Assembly (NCBI GenBank): GCA_030704615.1
Contig: CM060733.1
Coordinates: 72,478,001 to 72,542,000 of the forward strand
DNA length: 64,000 nt
Direction: 5' to 3'
DNA from: Takakia lepidozioides
Taxonomy: Eukaryota; Streptophyta; Takakiopsida; Takakiales; Takakiaceae
The notes under the pieces were generated by a model, which did not search any database, had not been told where the DNA came from, and saw only the letters and a list, made by a program, of their open reading frames with translations. Below, piece after piece: positions 31,749 through 42,803 of the stretch. A program made the position numbers and the translations under genes. Within the stretch, counting starts at the first letter, position 1; every line of letters begins with the position of its first letter.

Positions 31749-34700
31749 ATGGTTGATAACGTCCAATTTCGATTTTGGTTACATGCCATAGCAGCACTTG
31801 TTACAAACGTCAAACTGGAGAGCTCTAGAGGCATCGTGGGGAGCCCTTGTTTCCAGCGTAGGAGGAAGAGAAGGAAGTCACTATACTTCACGAGCTCTAG
31901 AAACAGGAATAGAGCCAGAGATAGAATGAGGATGGAAAGAGTGGACGAAGAGGAAAAGGAGGTAGAAGAGGGAGTAGAGGAAAGTGTGGCGATGGAGGAG
32001 CAGGAATCAGCAGAAGAACAGCAGCCCGCCATAGTTCCAAGGACAGATGAAGAGGACACCGCATCTGAGGGAGAGACAGACGAGATGGAAGAGGATGTTG
32101 AAGGTGGCCTCACGAGGAGTCTGCCTGCGGGAAAGAGGAAGGGGGAGAGGCTCACGTACACGCTCGGCGCAGAGAGCAGCCCGAAGCGCAAAGGGTCCCC
32201 GGCAATTGGGGAGTCTTCTGGAGCAGCCAAGAAAAAGGTGAAATTCTTAAGACCCACATTTCTGTTTCGTTGCTGATATGAATATAGCCCACACAGGACA
32301 TCTGCACCACGCTGAAAGCACCGCAAACTGGAAGCCCAAACAGTGTGCGGCAACGCACACTGTTTGGGCCTACCAATTTGCTTGATTGTTCAGGTGCGAA
32401 ACGCCCAAACTTGGGCACTACAGCAGGTTCAACACAACCCAAATTGCAACCTCAAACAGTGTGAGTTGAGCTGAACATTTCACTGCTGTTTCCGTCTGGA
32501 TATCGGTTTTCCAGGATATGTATGTCAGGACGACAGAACCCTTCAGTGGCAGCTCAAACAGTGTGCGTTGGCGCACACTGTTTGAGCTCTACATGTCACG
32601 GTTTTCTCCGTGTCGAATTCGCCCTTTAGGGCACGTTTCTGATGAAGGAATAACCATTCAGTGGCAGCTCAAACAGTGTGCGTTGGCGCACACTGTTTGA
32701 GCTGAACATGTAAGTGTTTTTTGGTGTTAAAATTTGGCATTTAGGGCACGTTTCTGGATGAAATAACCATTCAGTGGCAGCTCAAACAGTGTGCGTTGGC
32801 GCACACTGTTTGAGCTGAACATGTCACTGTTTTTTTGGTGTTAAAATTCGGCATTTAGGGCACGTTTCTGAGGATGAAATAACCATTCAGTGGCAGCTCA
32901 AACAGTGTGCGTTGGCGCACACTGTTTGAGCTGTACATGTCACTGTTTTTTTGGTGTTAAATTCGGACTTCCAGGGCAGGTTTATGATGATGAAATAACC
33001 ATTCAGTGGCAGCTCAAACAGTGTGCGTTGGCGCACACTGTTTGAGCTGAACATGTAAGTGTTTTTTTGGTGTTAAAATTCGGCATTTAGGGCACGTTTC
33101 TGAGGATGAAATAACCATTCAGTGGCAGCTCAAACAGTGTGTGTTGGCGCACACTGTTTGAGCTGTACATGTCACTATTTTTTTGGTGTTAAATTCGGAC
33201 TTCCAGGGCAGGTTTATGATGATGAAATAACCATTCAGTGGCAGCTCAAACAGTGTGCGTTGGCGCACACTGTTTGAGCTGTACATGTCACTGTTTTTTT
33301 GGTGTTAAATTCGGACTTCCAGGGCAGGTTTATGATGATGAAATAACCATTCAGTGGCAGCTCAAACAGTGTGCGTTGGCGCACACTGTTTGAGCTGTAC
33401 ATGTCACTGTTTTTTTGGTGTTAAATTCGGACTTCCAGGGCAGGTTTATGATGATGAAATAACCATTCAGTGGCAGCTCAAACAGTGTGCGTTGGCGCAC
33501 ACTGTTTGAGCTGTACATGTCACTGTTTTTTTGGTGTTAAATTCGGACTTCCAGGGCAGGTTTATGATGATGAAATAACCATTTAGTGGCAGCTCAAACA
33601 GTGTGCGTTGGCGCACACTGTTTGAGTTGAACATGTAAGTGTTTTTTCCGATTGAAATTCGGCATTTAGGGCACGATTCTGAGGATGAAATAACCATTCA
33701 GTGGCAGCTCAAACAGTGTGCGTTGGCGCACACTGTTTGAGCTCTACATTTAAGTGTTTTTCCGGTTTAAATTCGGCATTTAGGGCACGTTTCTGAGGAT
33801 GAAATATCTTGGAGTTTACAATGAACACTTACCTGGCACAAGTAGATGTTCAATGATCATTTATATGGCAAGTGAAACAGTGTGCGTCAACGCACACTGT
33901 TTGAGCCCACTTTTACATTGTCTTTTTCTGTGGAATTCGGCAACATAGGACATGTCTGTGAGGGTCAATGTACACTTACCTGGCAGCTTAAAATAGTGTG
34001 CGTCAACGCACACTCTTTGAGCCCACTTTTTCATGCCTCAGCCGTCGTTTCATGCCTCTCTAATATCAAGTTGAATGAACAACCCTGCAGGAGAAGATGC
34101 AAAGTGTGGCAGATGAGGTCCCTTCGGGTCAGGAGAAGGAGATAATTGTTGATGTGGACGATGAGTTCTATGAAAGCAAAGCCGCTGAGATGCTGGGGGG
34201 TCAGAAGGTAAACTCTCAGCTTGTGGTGCAAAGTATGCTTGCCCCGGGTGGGAGGTTGAAGATTCCCCTGTGTAGGTTGGTTTCCATGCCCGTCGTTCGT
34301 ACACCCCTCGTCAAGGACATTCTCAAGCTGGAGGCCGAGTTTGTGCATGGGTATTTGGATGGATCCGCAGTCTTTTACGTTTCTACTAGGGATTCCAAAG
34401 GTAATGAGCTCCTCGTGGATCAGTCAATCGTGGACTCCTGGGACCCCATTTGGAGACAGCTGAACGAATCCTTCGAACTTCTTCTCTCCAGGAAACCTTC
34501 CACCCAGGCATTCTCGGGAAAGATGTTTCACGTTTGGGATGGGAACCACCGCTTGCTTGCATGGATGGCTGTCATTGGGAGGCTGCACTCACAGGAGGAA
34601 GAGTGGCATTACTCTGTTCGATCGATGGTGCTGGATTGTGACGGGAACATGATGGGTCTTCTGACGGCAATGAATGATGTGAACAGGTTGGTTTCTCATT

Positions 34701-37700
34701 CTACATGTTCCACTTGTGGTTCCGTTCTTCTTTGATTGAAGACCTTGAATTTCATTCTGACTTGCAGATATCATTCTGCAGAGGAACGGAGACATCGCAT
34801 GTCAAAACGAGTTTGGTTCACACACTGTATAGGATACAAAGGATAGGGCAGATGCCCTTGACCAACTTCAAGACCATCCTTTCAGCGGAGATGTACAAGA
34901 AGTGCGAAAGCTCCAAGACATCGGAAACGTGGTACTCGTTGACCCGTGAGGCTTTCATGGAGTACATGTACACGGTGAGATACATCTTCCTTCATCTGGT
35001 CTTCCATATTCCACATGTTTGTTTTTGTTTGTTTCCCTTGACCTTGTGCTGATGCAACTCTCTTGCATTCCCTTGCAGCAAGACATTGCAGATGCAGGGG
35101 AGCGTGGCAAACTGGAATACTACAGCTCTACCCCTGAGGAGAGAAGGACAGCAAAGGGGGTTGAGAGTCGCATCCAGAAAGAGATGACCGCTACAAGAAG
35201 GACTATAATGAGTGCTTTCGTGAAGCAGTTGAGAATTGCCGACCCATCATTCGGACCGCAGTTTCTCCTGGAGATAAAAAACCATTATAACAAGCCAGGC
35301 AAGCCAGAAATGGCCCAGGAGAAGTTGCACAGGTTGTCTACCGCCGTTGTGTCTCCAGAACAAAAGGTGAAGTGGCTGCAGATATGGAACTCCGATCCCA
35401 CAGTTAGGGATACCCACATGTTCCCAAGGCCGGAGAAAGAGAAGAAGACCCAGCGTGTCATTCCTGTCAGTGACAATGTGCTGGACACCTGGCTTCACAA
35501 GGCCACTTACTGGAGCCAGGTGTGATGTCCTTCCCTGTGTCACTGTCTTTTCTCTTTTCCTGTCCTTATCTTTCTATTGCCTCTTACATTCGCTGTGATT
35601 GCTTTTGGGTTCATTCTTGCATTTGTATTGTTTTGCAGTTGGAAGAAAGGGCCAGATCGGTTCTGCATACTCAGCTGGCTGACTATGGCATCAGTATGAT
35701 AGCACCGAAGGTGTCCTTCGAAGCATACATGAGGAAATGGAGAGCCACAGTGTGGCACTCTTGTTTCTTTAGAGAGTTCAGCAAGGAGGGTGGCATCAGT
35801 CGAACAAATGAGCTGGACCAGCAAGAAAAAGGAGAGGAAGCCTGGAAACGATGCCTTTACAGGTGCACACTCTTGCACTACTTATTTGTGCTGTGGTTGC
35901 AATGTGTTGTGGGCATACTGTTGAAGGGGGTCTTCCTGGTGTGATGGAAAAGTTGCCACACAATATTTCCATTGTAAAATGAGGCTGTCTCTGTTGCTGC
36001 AGGTACATAAAGTTTGTTCTCCTGGAAGAGAATTGCCTGGACAAACATCCGGATTTCGTGGACCTGTGGCTTGTCCCTGCTGGCAACCAGACCATGTTTA
36101 CTACTGGGATCTTGCATGACTGGGGCCCAGACCATCTTTCTTCTTGTGGTTGGTATTTGGATTGCCCTCCTTCTGAGACCCCAGCTCCAGAGGTGTCTTT
36201 GAGGAGAGAGAATGACCGTATTGCAGCCACTGCCGCAGCAGCCGACCTCGACATTCATGAACGTAATTTGAGGACTCTTGCAGAGAAGGAGCCTCCCGCT
36301 CAGGATACCCCAGGTAGAGGAAGAAAGGCAAAGGGAAAAGATGTTGCTGGTGTTGTTGGGAAGGGAAGGGGTAGAGGGAAGGTGGCACAAGGGCAGGGAA
36401 GTGTTGCAGATATTGGCCCTGTGGAGCATGTCCAGCAGACTCCACCGCATGGTAGGGGATCCGGGAGAAAAAACAAGGGGGTGGTTGATCCCAAGGACCC
36501 GTACCATGCAGTGGAACATCCCACGAGGGTCATTCGCCCAACCAGGTTGGAGATGGCCAACGTCGGGTTCCTTGCCATGATGGAGTCGAAGAAATCTGAT
36601 TACAAGGGCGAGCCATCACCAGTGTGGGACAGGATTGTGCAGTTCCTCAGCACGGTGCGTGTTCTCTTTGGGTTCTGTGGCTTCTGTTGTTTTTGTCTGC
36701 TGTGGGCATGGATCGTTTCTAAACTTGTGAGAATTCCATTGTATTTTTGTTTGCAGGCTAAAATGACCAAATCCTGGGTGAACGGGAAGGAGAAGCCATA
36801 TGCAGCCGAACTCATCATCTTGGACATCCCTGATGGGTTGGCAGTCCCGGATATCCCTCCATCGGGTGCTTGTCCGGGTTGGAATGCTTTTGATGAGCGC
36901 TACTGGCGGTGGGTTTTCTCCTTTTGCAACTTCTTCCTGTCCGATGCAGGTGTTTTGGTGCTCATCCAGTCCATCGACGGTCGGTGTCGCCGTGCACTTT
37001 CCAGCTATTTGAAAGCCTCGGGCATGAGAGTCGTGAAGACATGGAATTGTGTGAACAGCATGTACCTTACGAAGGGGGATCGTCCGGGAGAGATGGTGAG
37101 TTTGCCTTCTTCTTCCTCTTCTTGGTTGTTCTCGGATGGGGTTGTATAGGTCGCTCGAACTCATATGTAGGGGCCCGATTTTTTTTGCTTCTTAGTTCCT
37201 TGTGGATGTCATGTTCGCAGACTCGTCTATTTGAAGCTGTTTGTCTCGTCCGGGTGCATCCACAAACGACTCCGGCCGGCATTACCGAGTTTGCCATCAC
37301 TCATGGGGCCAAGTTCATAGATGACAGGACAGATCCCCCCACGGATGACATGCATCACAACTACGTCGACAGCAACGTGTGCTTGCGAAGGGGGAATGGG
37401 GTTCCTTGGAGAGGGGCGAGGGAGAGGAGCCCGGCTTTCATTCAAACGATTGTGGAGTGCTGCACCTACACAGACGCCAGAGTTCTGGATTTGTCGATGG
37501 GCACAGGTTCGTCTCTTCAACATTCACATTTCATGAGGTTTGATTGAGCTTGCACTTTCAGCACTTCCCACCGTTCCGAATGTGTCTTCAATGTCTTCTT
37601 CATTCATTCTATTCCACTGCAGGTGCTTCTTACCACGCTTGCAAGGCCAGTGCGCGACATCTCTTTGGGATTGAAGGGGATGCTGAGATTTACAAGAACC

Positions 37701-38200
37701 TCCTGATGGGTTTGGGTGGACACACTTCTCAAGTCCTTCCGAAGCCCCGTCCCGTTGATACTGATACAGAGGAGACTTCTGACAAGGAGCTGGACTCCGA
37801 CTTTGCCTGTGAGTAAGTTCAACCTTTGCATGCTTGCATTGTTGTTTCAATATCGAGAATCGCTGTTCTTGAGGCAAAGTGCACATTGGAGACATCCTCT
37901 TTGTTGGACTTGTGCATTGCATCATTGTGTTAAAAATGGAGTTTTGTGGACATGTGCAGGAGTCCGCGTGCTTCCACTTGCCCTCCAGGGCTATCACACC
38001 TATTTGGACTTGTTTGCAGTCCTCCTCGGTCTTGCGTGCTACCTGTCTATGCGGAGGCACTCGCAGCAAGCATGTCCGTTCATGGGACTCCGAGTCCACC
38101 TTACGACGGCCTTCGTAGAACACGTGGTGTTGGGGCCAAAATCTTTGTACATGACATAGCACAGGAGGTGGACACTGATTGTGATGACTGCGACACTTGA
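31749..38200 (+). CDS. MULE-2 cargo: intact ParB-like plus DNA methyltransferase-like protein
   Basis: Ten exons: 31749-32237, 34091-34686, 34782-34974, 35079-35519, 35639-35862, 36003-36654, 36757-37095, 37221-37506, 37623-37812 and 37960-38200. They sum to 3,651 bases (1,216 residues plus stop); all introns are GT-AG and all phases agree (0,2,0,0,2,0,0,1,2). The start is uncertain; an in-frame ATG at 31926 is an alternative. Residues ~215-345 are ParB/Srx-like (RLKIPLCRLVSM, VWDGNHRLLAWM). A Lys/Gly-rich linker contains GKGRGRGKV, an AT-hook-like patch. Residues ~880-1100 are methyltransferase-like: LIILDIPDG, FFLSDAGVLVLIQS, RVLDLSMGTG and LFGIEGDAEIYKNLL. The order IV then I is that of the beta class. 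DIPD in place of DPPY leaves catalysis uncertain. Sits opposite the transposase gene and shares its spacer. Confidence 0.78.
32330..34020. repeat. 116-bp hairpin array inside the first cargo intron
   Basis: Eleven copies, starting at about 32543 and then mostly every 116 bases to 33700, contain an inverted repeat with arms CTCAAACAGTGTGCG and loop TTGG. Outlying copies at 32335, 33866 and 33985 have loops GCAA or TCAA, and 32455 is a half copy. The spacers hold GAAATAACCATTCAGTGGCA and TAGGGCACGTTTCTG. The loop changes while both arms stay paired. It lies wholly within intron 32238-34090. Confidence 0.92.
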
Positions 38201-38712
38201 TATGAAGTTTTCTTTTGGTTTAATTCTGGGCCAAATTTGAAATGGGATGGTTGTGTGTCCTTGTTGTCCTGTTTGCAATGTGTGCGTGGAATTCACATTC
38301 ATGGTTACAAACTATTGTTGGAGATGGGGGTTGCATGGACTGCCTGGATTGTTCCTTCAATCTATTTTGTGTTTTGTGGACCTCACAGACTTAAGTACAT
38401 TGCAAAAACAAACAAACCACTTTGGTTCGTGTAGAGCATCCTCGCATCATTTGCTAGTTGGTCCCCAAACTATTCCTGCTAGAAGAATGGTTGGTGAATC
38501 CATCACGGTGAAGTCCACCTCATCAAAAACTGTTCAGGCATTCTCAATTCTACCCAAATCAACCCGCGGAAATAGGTGACACCACTCGGAAATAGGTGAC
38601 ATCCGCGGAAATAGGCACTGTTTGCATGCTGACGTGGCGTGAGCCTGTGCTGGGCTCACGCTTTCCTGGGCTCACAGGCTCACGCCTCCGGGCTCACGGA
38701 ATAGCACCCCCC
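38201..38712. repeat. Cargo 3' flank and MULE-2 right end
   Basis: No clear AATAAA was found. Three CGGAAATAGG words lie at about 38567-38612, followed by CGTGAGC/GCTCACG repeats (38636-38698) and the terminus, ending GCACCCCCC at 38712. This copies the arrangement at the right end of MULE-1. Confidence 0.75.
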
Positions 38713-38721
38713 GCAGCGCAA
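38713..38721 (+). repeat. MULE-2 target-site duplication, right copy
   Basis: GCAGCGCAA, identical to 26987-26995. Confidence 0.92.
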
Positions 38722-39061
38722 CGACAGTCTAAGAGACAGAGGCGAGGTAAGACTGTAGTGGCGGATCCACAGGCTACACGGAAACCGCATGATAATGTTT
38801 CCCAAGCTCTTGTGCAGGAAGGGGCACAACAGCACAGAGAGCTGCTACTATTGGAAGCAGGGCCTTCAGAGAGGGAAGAGGAAGTCACTTCAATACCACA
38901 ACCACCACAACCAATTGACTCTGTTGTTTTGGAGGTTCCACAACTAGTATATGATGTGGCATCACCACCAATTGCTCAGGAAGGAGAAAGGTTGGACATT
39001 CCCACTACAGAGCAGGTCGTGGCCGAAATTGAGAAGGGTGACCTTCTCTATGAAAACTCTG
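38722..39061 (+). pseudogene. Element B third ORF, middle fragment
   Basis: Open frame reading KRQRRGKTVVADPQATRK through GDLLYENS, homologous to the start of the 42803-42078 frame of D. D carries a one-base loss at RGK that B lacks. Cut at 39061 by element D and continued at 52305 (GVVRESMIQEVQRL). Confidence 0.75.
39057..39061 (+). repeat. Element D target-site duplication, left copy
   Basis: CTCTG here and at 52300-52304. Five bases is normal for Ty3/gypsy integration, and joining the flanks restores the third ORF of B. Confidence 0.88.
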
Positions 39062-39972
39062 TGTTGCACGGCTTTTACTCATCCATCCCTTTGCTATTCG
39101 AGGCGGAAACTCCAAGATAGAAGAGTTGGAAATCTCTAAGTACTCAGCCCGCGCAGAACAATTAGTCATGACCTACAGCTAGTGTATCATGGGGGTGTTT
39201 CCTATTTGTTTCCCTTTTGGCATTCATGTTAGCTATCTTATCATTGATAATTAAGTATCAGTTTGCTTTATCAATCTATTGGATTCCATCAACTCATCCA
39301 TTCATTCCACAGCTTCACTTAGATCTCTCTACACAGTGTGATTGTATCGTAAAAGTATCCGATTATGATTTATCAGGTATCAGGCCGAAGCCATTGTGTC
39401 TCTAATCTGCTCTACAATATCATTACAGCCTTGCATATATCAAGCATCTACTCATCATCTCTCTATCTTCACTTCCGTTCTTCATCTCTGCCCGATCCCC
39501 TCTCCTCCATGACCAAGAAGTCCTCCTCCGAATGATATCCCCAAAATTCCCCGCTTCTCCTTTTATCTTCCTACCCGTGGTTCTAACCGTTTCCCTCACT
39601 AACCGTCGTCTGTGAACTAACATGTTCCCTTCACAGGTGTTGTTTCCCACAGTCGTTCCCTGTCTTGCTCTCCGTTCCCTATGATCGTGACAGCTGTGTC
39701 AAGCTGTGACTGGCTGTGTGAAACTGTGACGGGCTGTAACTGGCTGTGTGGCCGTGTCGGCTGTGATGACTGTGACGGGCTGTGTCTACTGTGACGACTG
39801 TGACGGGCTGTGTTGGCTGTGTCGGCTGTGACGACTGTGACGGGCTGTGTAACCCCTCTCTACAGTGCGCTGCTATCACCCCTAAGGCTCCTGTTGGTCT
39901 CAGTCTGTGCAAAAATTAAGGGTACCCTACAGATCCCGTATAAGTGTCTAAGTCCCAGACAGTCCTCTAACA
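39062..39972 (-). mobile_element. Element D 3' LTR (type I)
   Basis: On the minus strand it starts TGTTAGAGG at 39972 after a polypurine tract and ends GTGCAACA at 39062. Over non-repetitive parts it differs from the 5' LTR by roughly ten substitutions in about 550 compared bases, mostly transitions. The CACAGCC minisatellite is shorter than in the 5' LTR. Confidence 0.9.
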
Positions 39973-39975
39973 TTA

Positions 39976-39989
39976 CCCCTTCCCCCCTC
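39976..39989 (-). other. Element D polypurine tract
   Basis: GAGGGGGGAAGGGG on the minus strand, three bases before the 3' LTR. Confidence 0.85.
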
Positions 39990-40010
39990 AAAAAGCCGTG
40001 TCCTCACGGT

Positions 40011-42803
40011 TTACTGATTTCGATTAGCAAACCTTTGTGAGTGAGCACCTTTTTGACGTTGAGAGTTTTGTGGCGGACTGTGTGTACGAGCCCGAGGTCT
40101 GTCTCTGGTTGACGGAGATGGTTGATCACTACCTGGATAAGTAAGGCCCTCTGGAGGCTGATATCGAGGTAACCTTTCCGGCATAGGAGACCCCCGTCGC
40201 TTCTTCTTTGCCATTTGAACTGCATAGTCTTCTCCCATGTCAAAAGAATTCGGTGAAGAAACAGTTGTATCAGAATCCTCATCGCCTCTCAGGTGTTTTA
40301 ATTTTTGAACTTTTTGTGGAATCCTCTGGGGCATACAATGTTGTCCTACCATGTCTGGAAGTTTATATTTTACAACTTGGTGTAACCGCTGAACAGCAAA
40401 ATTGGTGTAGACACTGAGCTCCTTGTCTGTCCAGGTGAGTGGGGTACCAATTACTGGTGCAGCGTGCAAGTATTTCCATGCCACATGTCCCTTATAGAAA
40501 ATATCATCAATGCCCAATTTCTGTGTTGACAAATTGTTCCAGGCCGCTTGAAACCATGAACGAATTTGAGAATCCTTTTGCATCATAACTTTTGGGTCAT
40601 ATAGGTACATATGAGGTGGCACCGAAGGTAATACCCAATGATCTCCATTGGAATAACTCAGAAAGCGTGTTTGCATCTTTTGTTGCTCAATGTGATAACG
40701 TACCAGAAAACAAGCAGCGTAGTATAACCCGCATCCCATGACAATACTTGCTACCTCCTTGGTCTTGGTATAAATGAGTCCATGTACAACCTGGAAAGCA
40801 ATTAATTCCCTCAACATGGTACCTGCCTCGTGCCAGTACTGTGCAAAGTGATGATCCTCAATTGATCGATTGTTCGGAAGAACTTTAGTCCTAGTTGCCA
40901 CTGGCAGCCAGATGCGCATGATTTGGTAGTAATGTGCGAATGACTGCGGAGGACTAAATCCTTTCCAAGCCAAATCCAACATGATGGGAATTTGGTTGAA
41001 GGGCATAATCATAGCCCTACTGTACTCCCTTGCAGCTGGAGTTTTAGGTGGGTTAAAAGCAGCATTGCCCCATACCTCAGGTTGTGGTGGCTGTGGTGTG
41101 GTTGTAGTAACACCAGGTTCAGCTACTGGTACAGTGACTTGTTGTGGTGTTGGTGGTACTGGCTCCTATATCATTGGCATCTCCTGCACCTCATGTGAAG
41201 ACTGAAAAGCCAAAGTTCTGGCTTGTAAATAAGAAGCCATTAGCTGTTCCTGAGGGATATAGACTCTTTTGTCGATGTTTGAAGTGAGGTCCTCCACTTG
41301 AGTCTGCAGTCCGTCTACATCCTCCTGTAACTCTGCTATCCTACTATAGACATTGTCTATAGTAGTTGTGGCAATGTTCTGCACTTGTAGTCTGAGCTCA
41401 TTCATCTCGCTTTGGGTGAGTTTTTGTGGTGCTTTGCCCTCTACTGGCCCTTGTGCTAACCAGACCTGCATAAGGCTGTTATCCACCAAGTTGCTTGTGG
41501 TTCCCCTGAGAGTTTGCTCATCTCTTAGCTTGTACACTTCTAACTGCTGTTGTAAAGCCTCCATGCGCTTCGCCTGAGGTTCAACCAAATTTGCATAAGC
41601 AGCAGCCAGATTATTAGCTTCCCTCCAAGCCTTGTTATTGACCGCGATTTCATTTCTATTGGCCATGATCGTTTGGTGCAACTCCACGATGTGCTTCTCT
41701 TGATCAGCTTCAACCTGCCTGTATTGCTTGAAAGCATCCTCATTGCGCCAGACTGTATTCTTCATATCGACAATGAGTTTCATTTGCTCAACGTTCTCTT
41801 CTTCTGCCTTCGTACATTTTTCCGCTTGACTGTTTATTTCTTTTGTAGATTGGTCAAGCATAGTTGTGAATGTAGCACATTGTATCGCCATCCTGTCATG
41901 CACTGTCTGCAACTCCGTATGTAGTGCATTCACTTCTTGCAACTTGCTTTCATGCTGCACCTGCATTTGGTATAGCTGTTGCTTATGTGCTTCGTGCAAC
42001 TGGTCTTGCGCGAGGCCTGCCTCAATCAATTGTTCCTTGGCCAATTGCAAAGCCGCTTCTGTATTTCCCAAGTCCTGCTACATCTTGAGAGTGACCTCTT
42101 CATCGACCTTGTTTGCACACTCAGTGGCTAGTCGAGCCTCAAACTCCTTCCTGAGTTCCTCTCTCAAGGCTGTCAATTGGGTAGTTGGAACATGGGATTT
42201 GACATAAGTCCCCAACAAATTAAGTGTCCTGCCTATGGAACTCATAAGCATTGCCTGTTGAGGGTCATCATGGTGAGGTTGCTGCTGTTCCTCCTGATCC
42301 TCAACAGTGTGATGTCTCACGAACCACTCAGGCCATTGTCCCACCGGATTTTCTTCCTGAACCACTTCATCTATCACCGGTGCTAGAGTGTCATGACCTT
42401 CCGCCTGTGGTACCTCCGACACAGGTGTGTGTATTATATGCACCTCAGGATTTCCCTTGGGCAACTGTTGCACCTCTGGAATCTCTGTCTCCTTGACCAG
42501 ACCAGAATATTCATAGAGAAGGTCCCCCTTCTCCAGTTCTGCCACTATCTGTTCTGTAGTTGGAATATATAACCCTTCTCTTTCCAAATCAATTATTTCT
42601 GGTTGAGCTGCATGGACAACTTGTGACCTTGTGACAAGTTGATCAGCTGGCTGTGATGGTTGTGATGCTGAAATAACTTCCTCCTCCCTCTCTGAAGGTC
42701 CTGCTTCCAGTAATAGCATTTCTCTGTGCTGCTGTGCCCCTTCCTGCACATGAGCTTGGGAAACATTATCATGCGGAATCCGTGAAGCCAGTGGATCCAC
42801 CAC
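40011..42803 (-). pseudogene. Element D third ORF, coiled-coil and C-terminal parts
   Basis: One frame interrupted by TAG at 42080-42078 and TAG at 41168-41166. It has a Glu/Gln-rich acidic region (REMLLLEAGPSEREEE), then a long heptad-type coiled coil (KEQLIEAGLAQDQLHEAHKQ through LQTQVEDLTSNIDKR), a Pro/Gln/Thr linker and a conserved region (MIMPFNQIPIMLDLAWKG, IVMGCGLYYAACFLVRYH). It ends in a basic Arg/Ser/Pro tail. The same domain order is found in B and A. Function is unknown; its post-pol position recalls env-like or additional ORFs of plant Ty3/gypsy elements, but I see no signal peptide or obvious membrane anchor. Confidence 0.75.

Larger units (their letters stand above)
26996..38712. 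mobile_element. MULE-2: 11.7-kb Mutator-like transposon with cargo gene
   Basis: An 11,717-base insertion with 9-bp TSDs. The ends are related but imperfect inverted repeats: left GAGCGTAGCTACGGCGTGAG, right (reverse complement) GGGGGGTGCTATTCCGTGAG. The layout equals MULE-1: leftward transposase, central spacer, rightward ParB/methyltransferase-like gene. Sequence similarity to MULE-1 is mainly at the protein level, so it is a separate family. The transposase has one frameshift; the cargo gene is intact. Confidence 0.9.

Noticed and set aside
32330-34020. CRISPR-like array of regularly spaced repeats
   Set aside because: The spacers are themselves repeated, the period is 116 bases, there are no cas genes, and it lies in an intron of a eukaryotic transposon gene.
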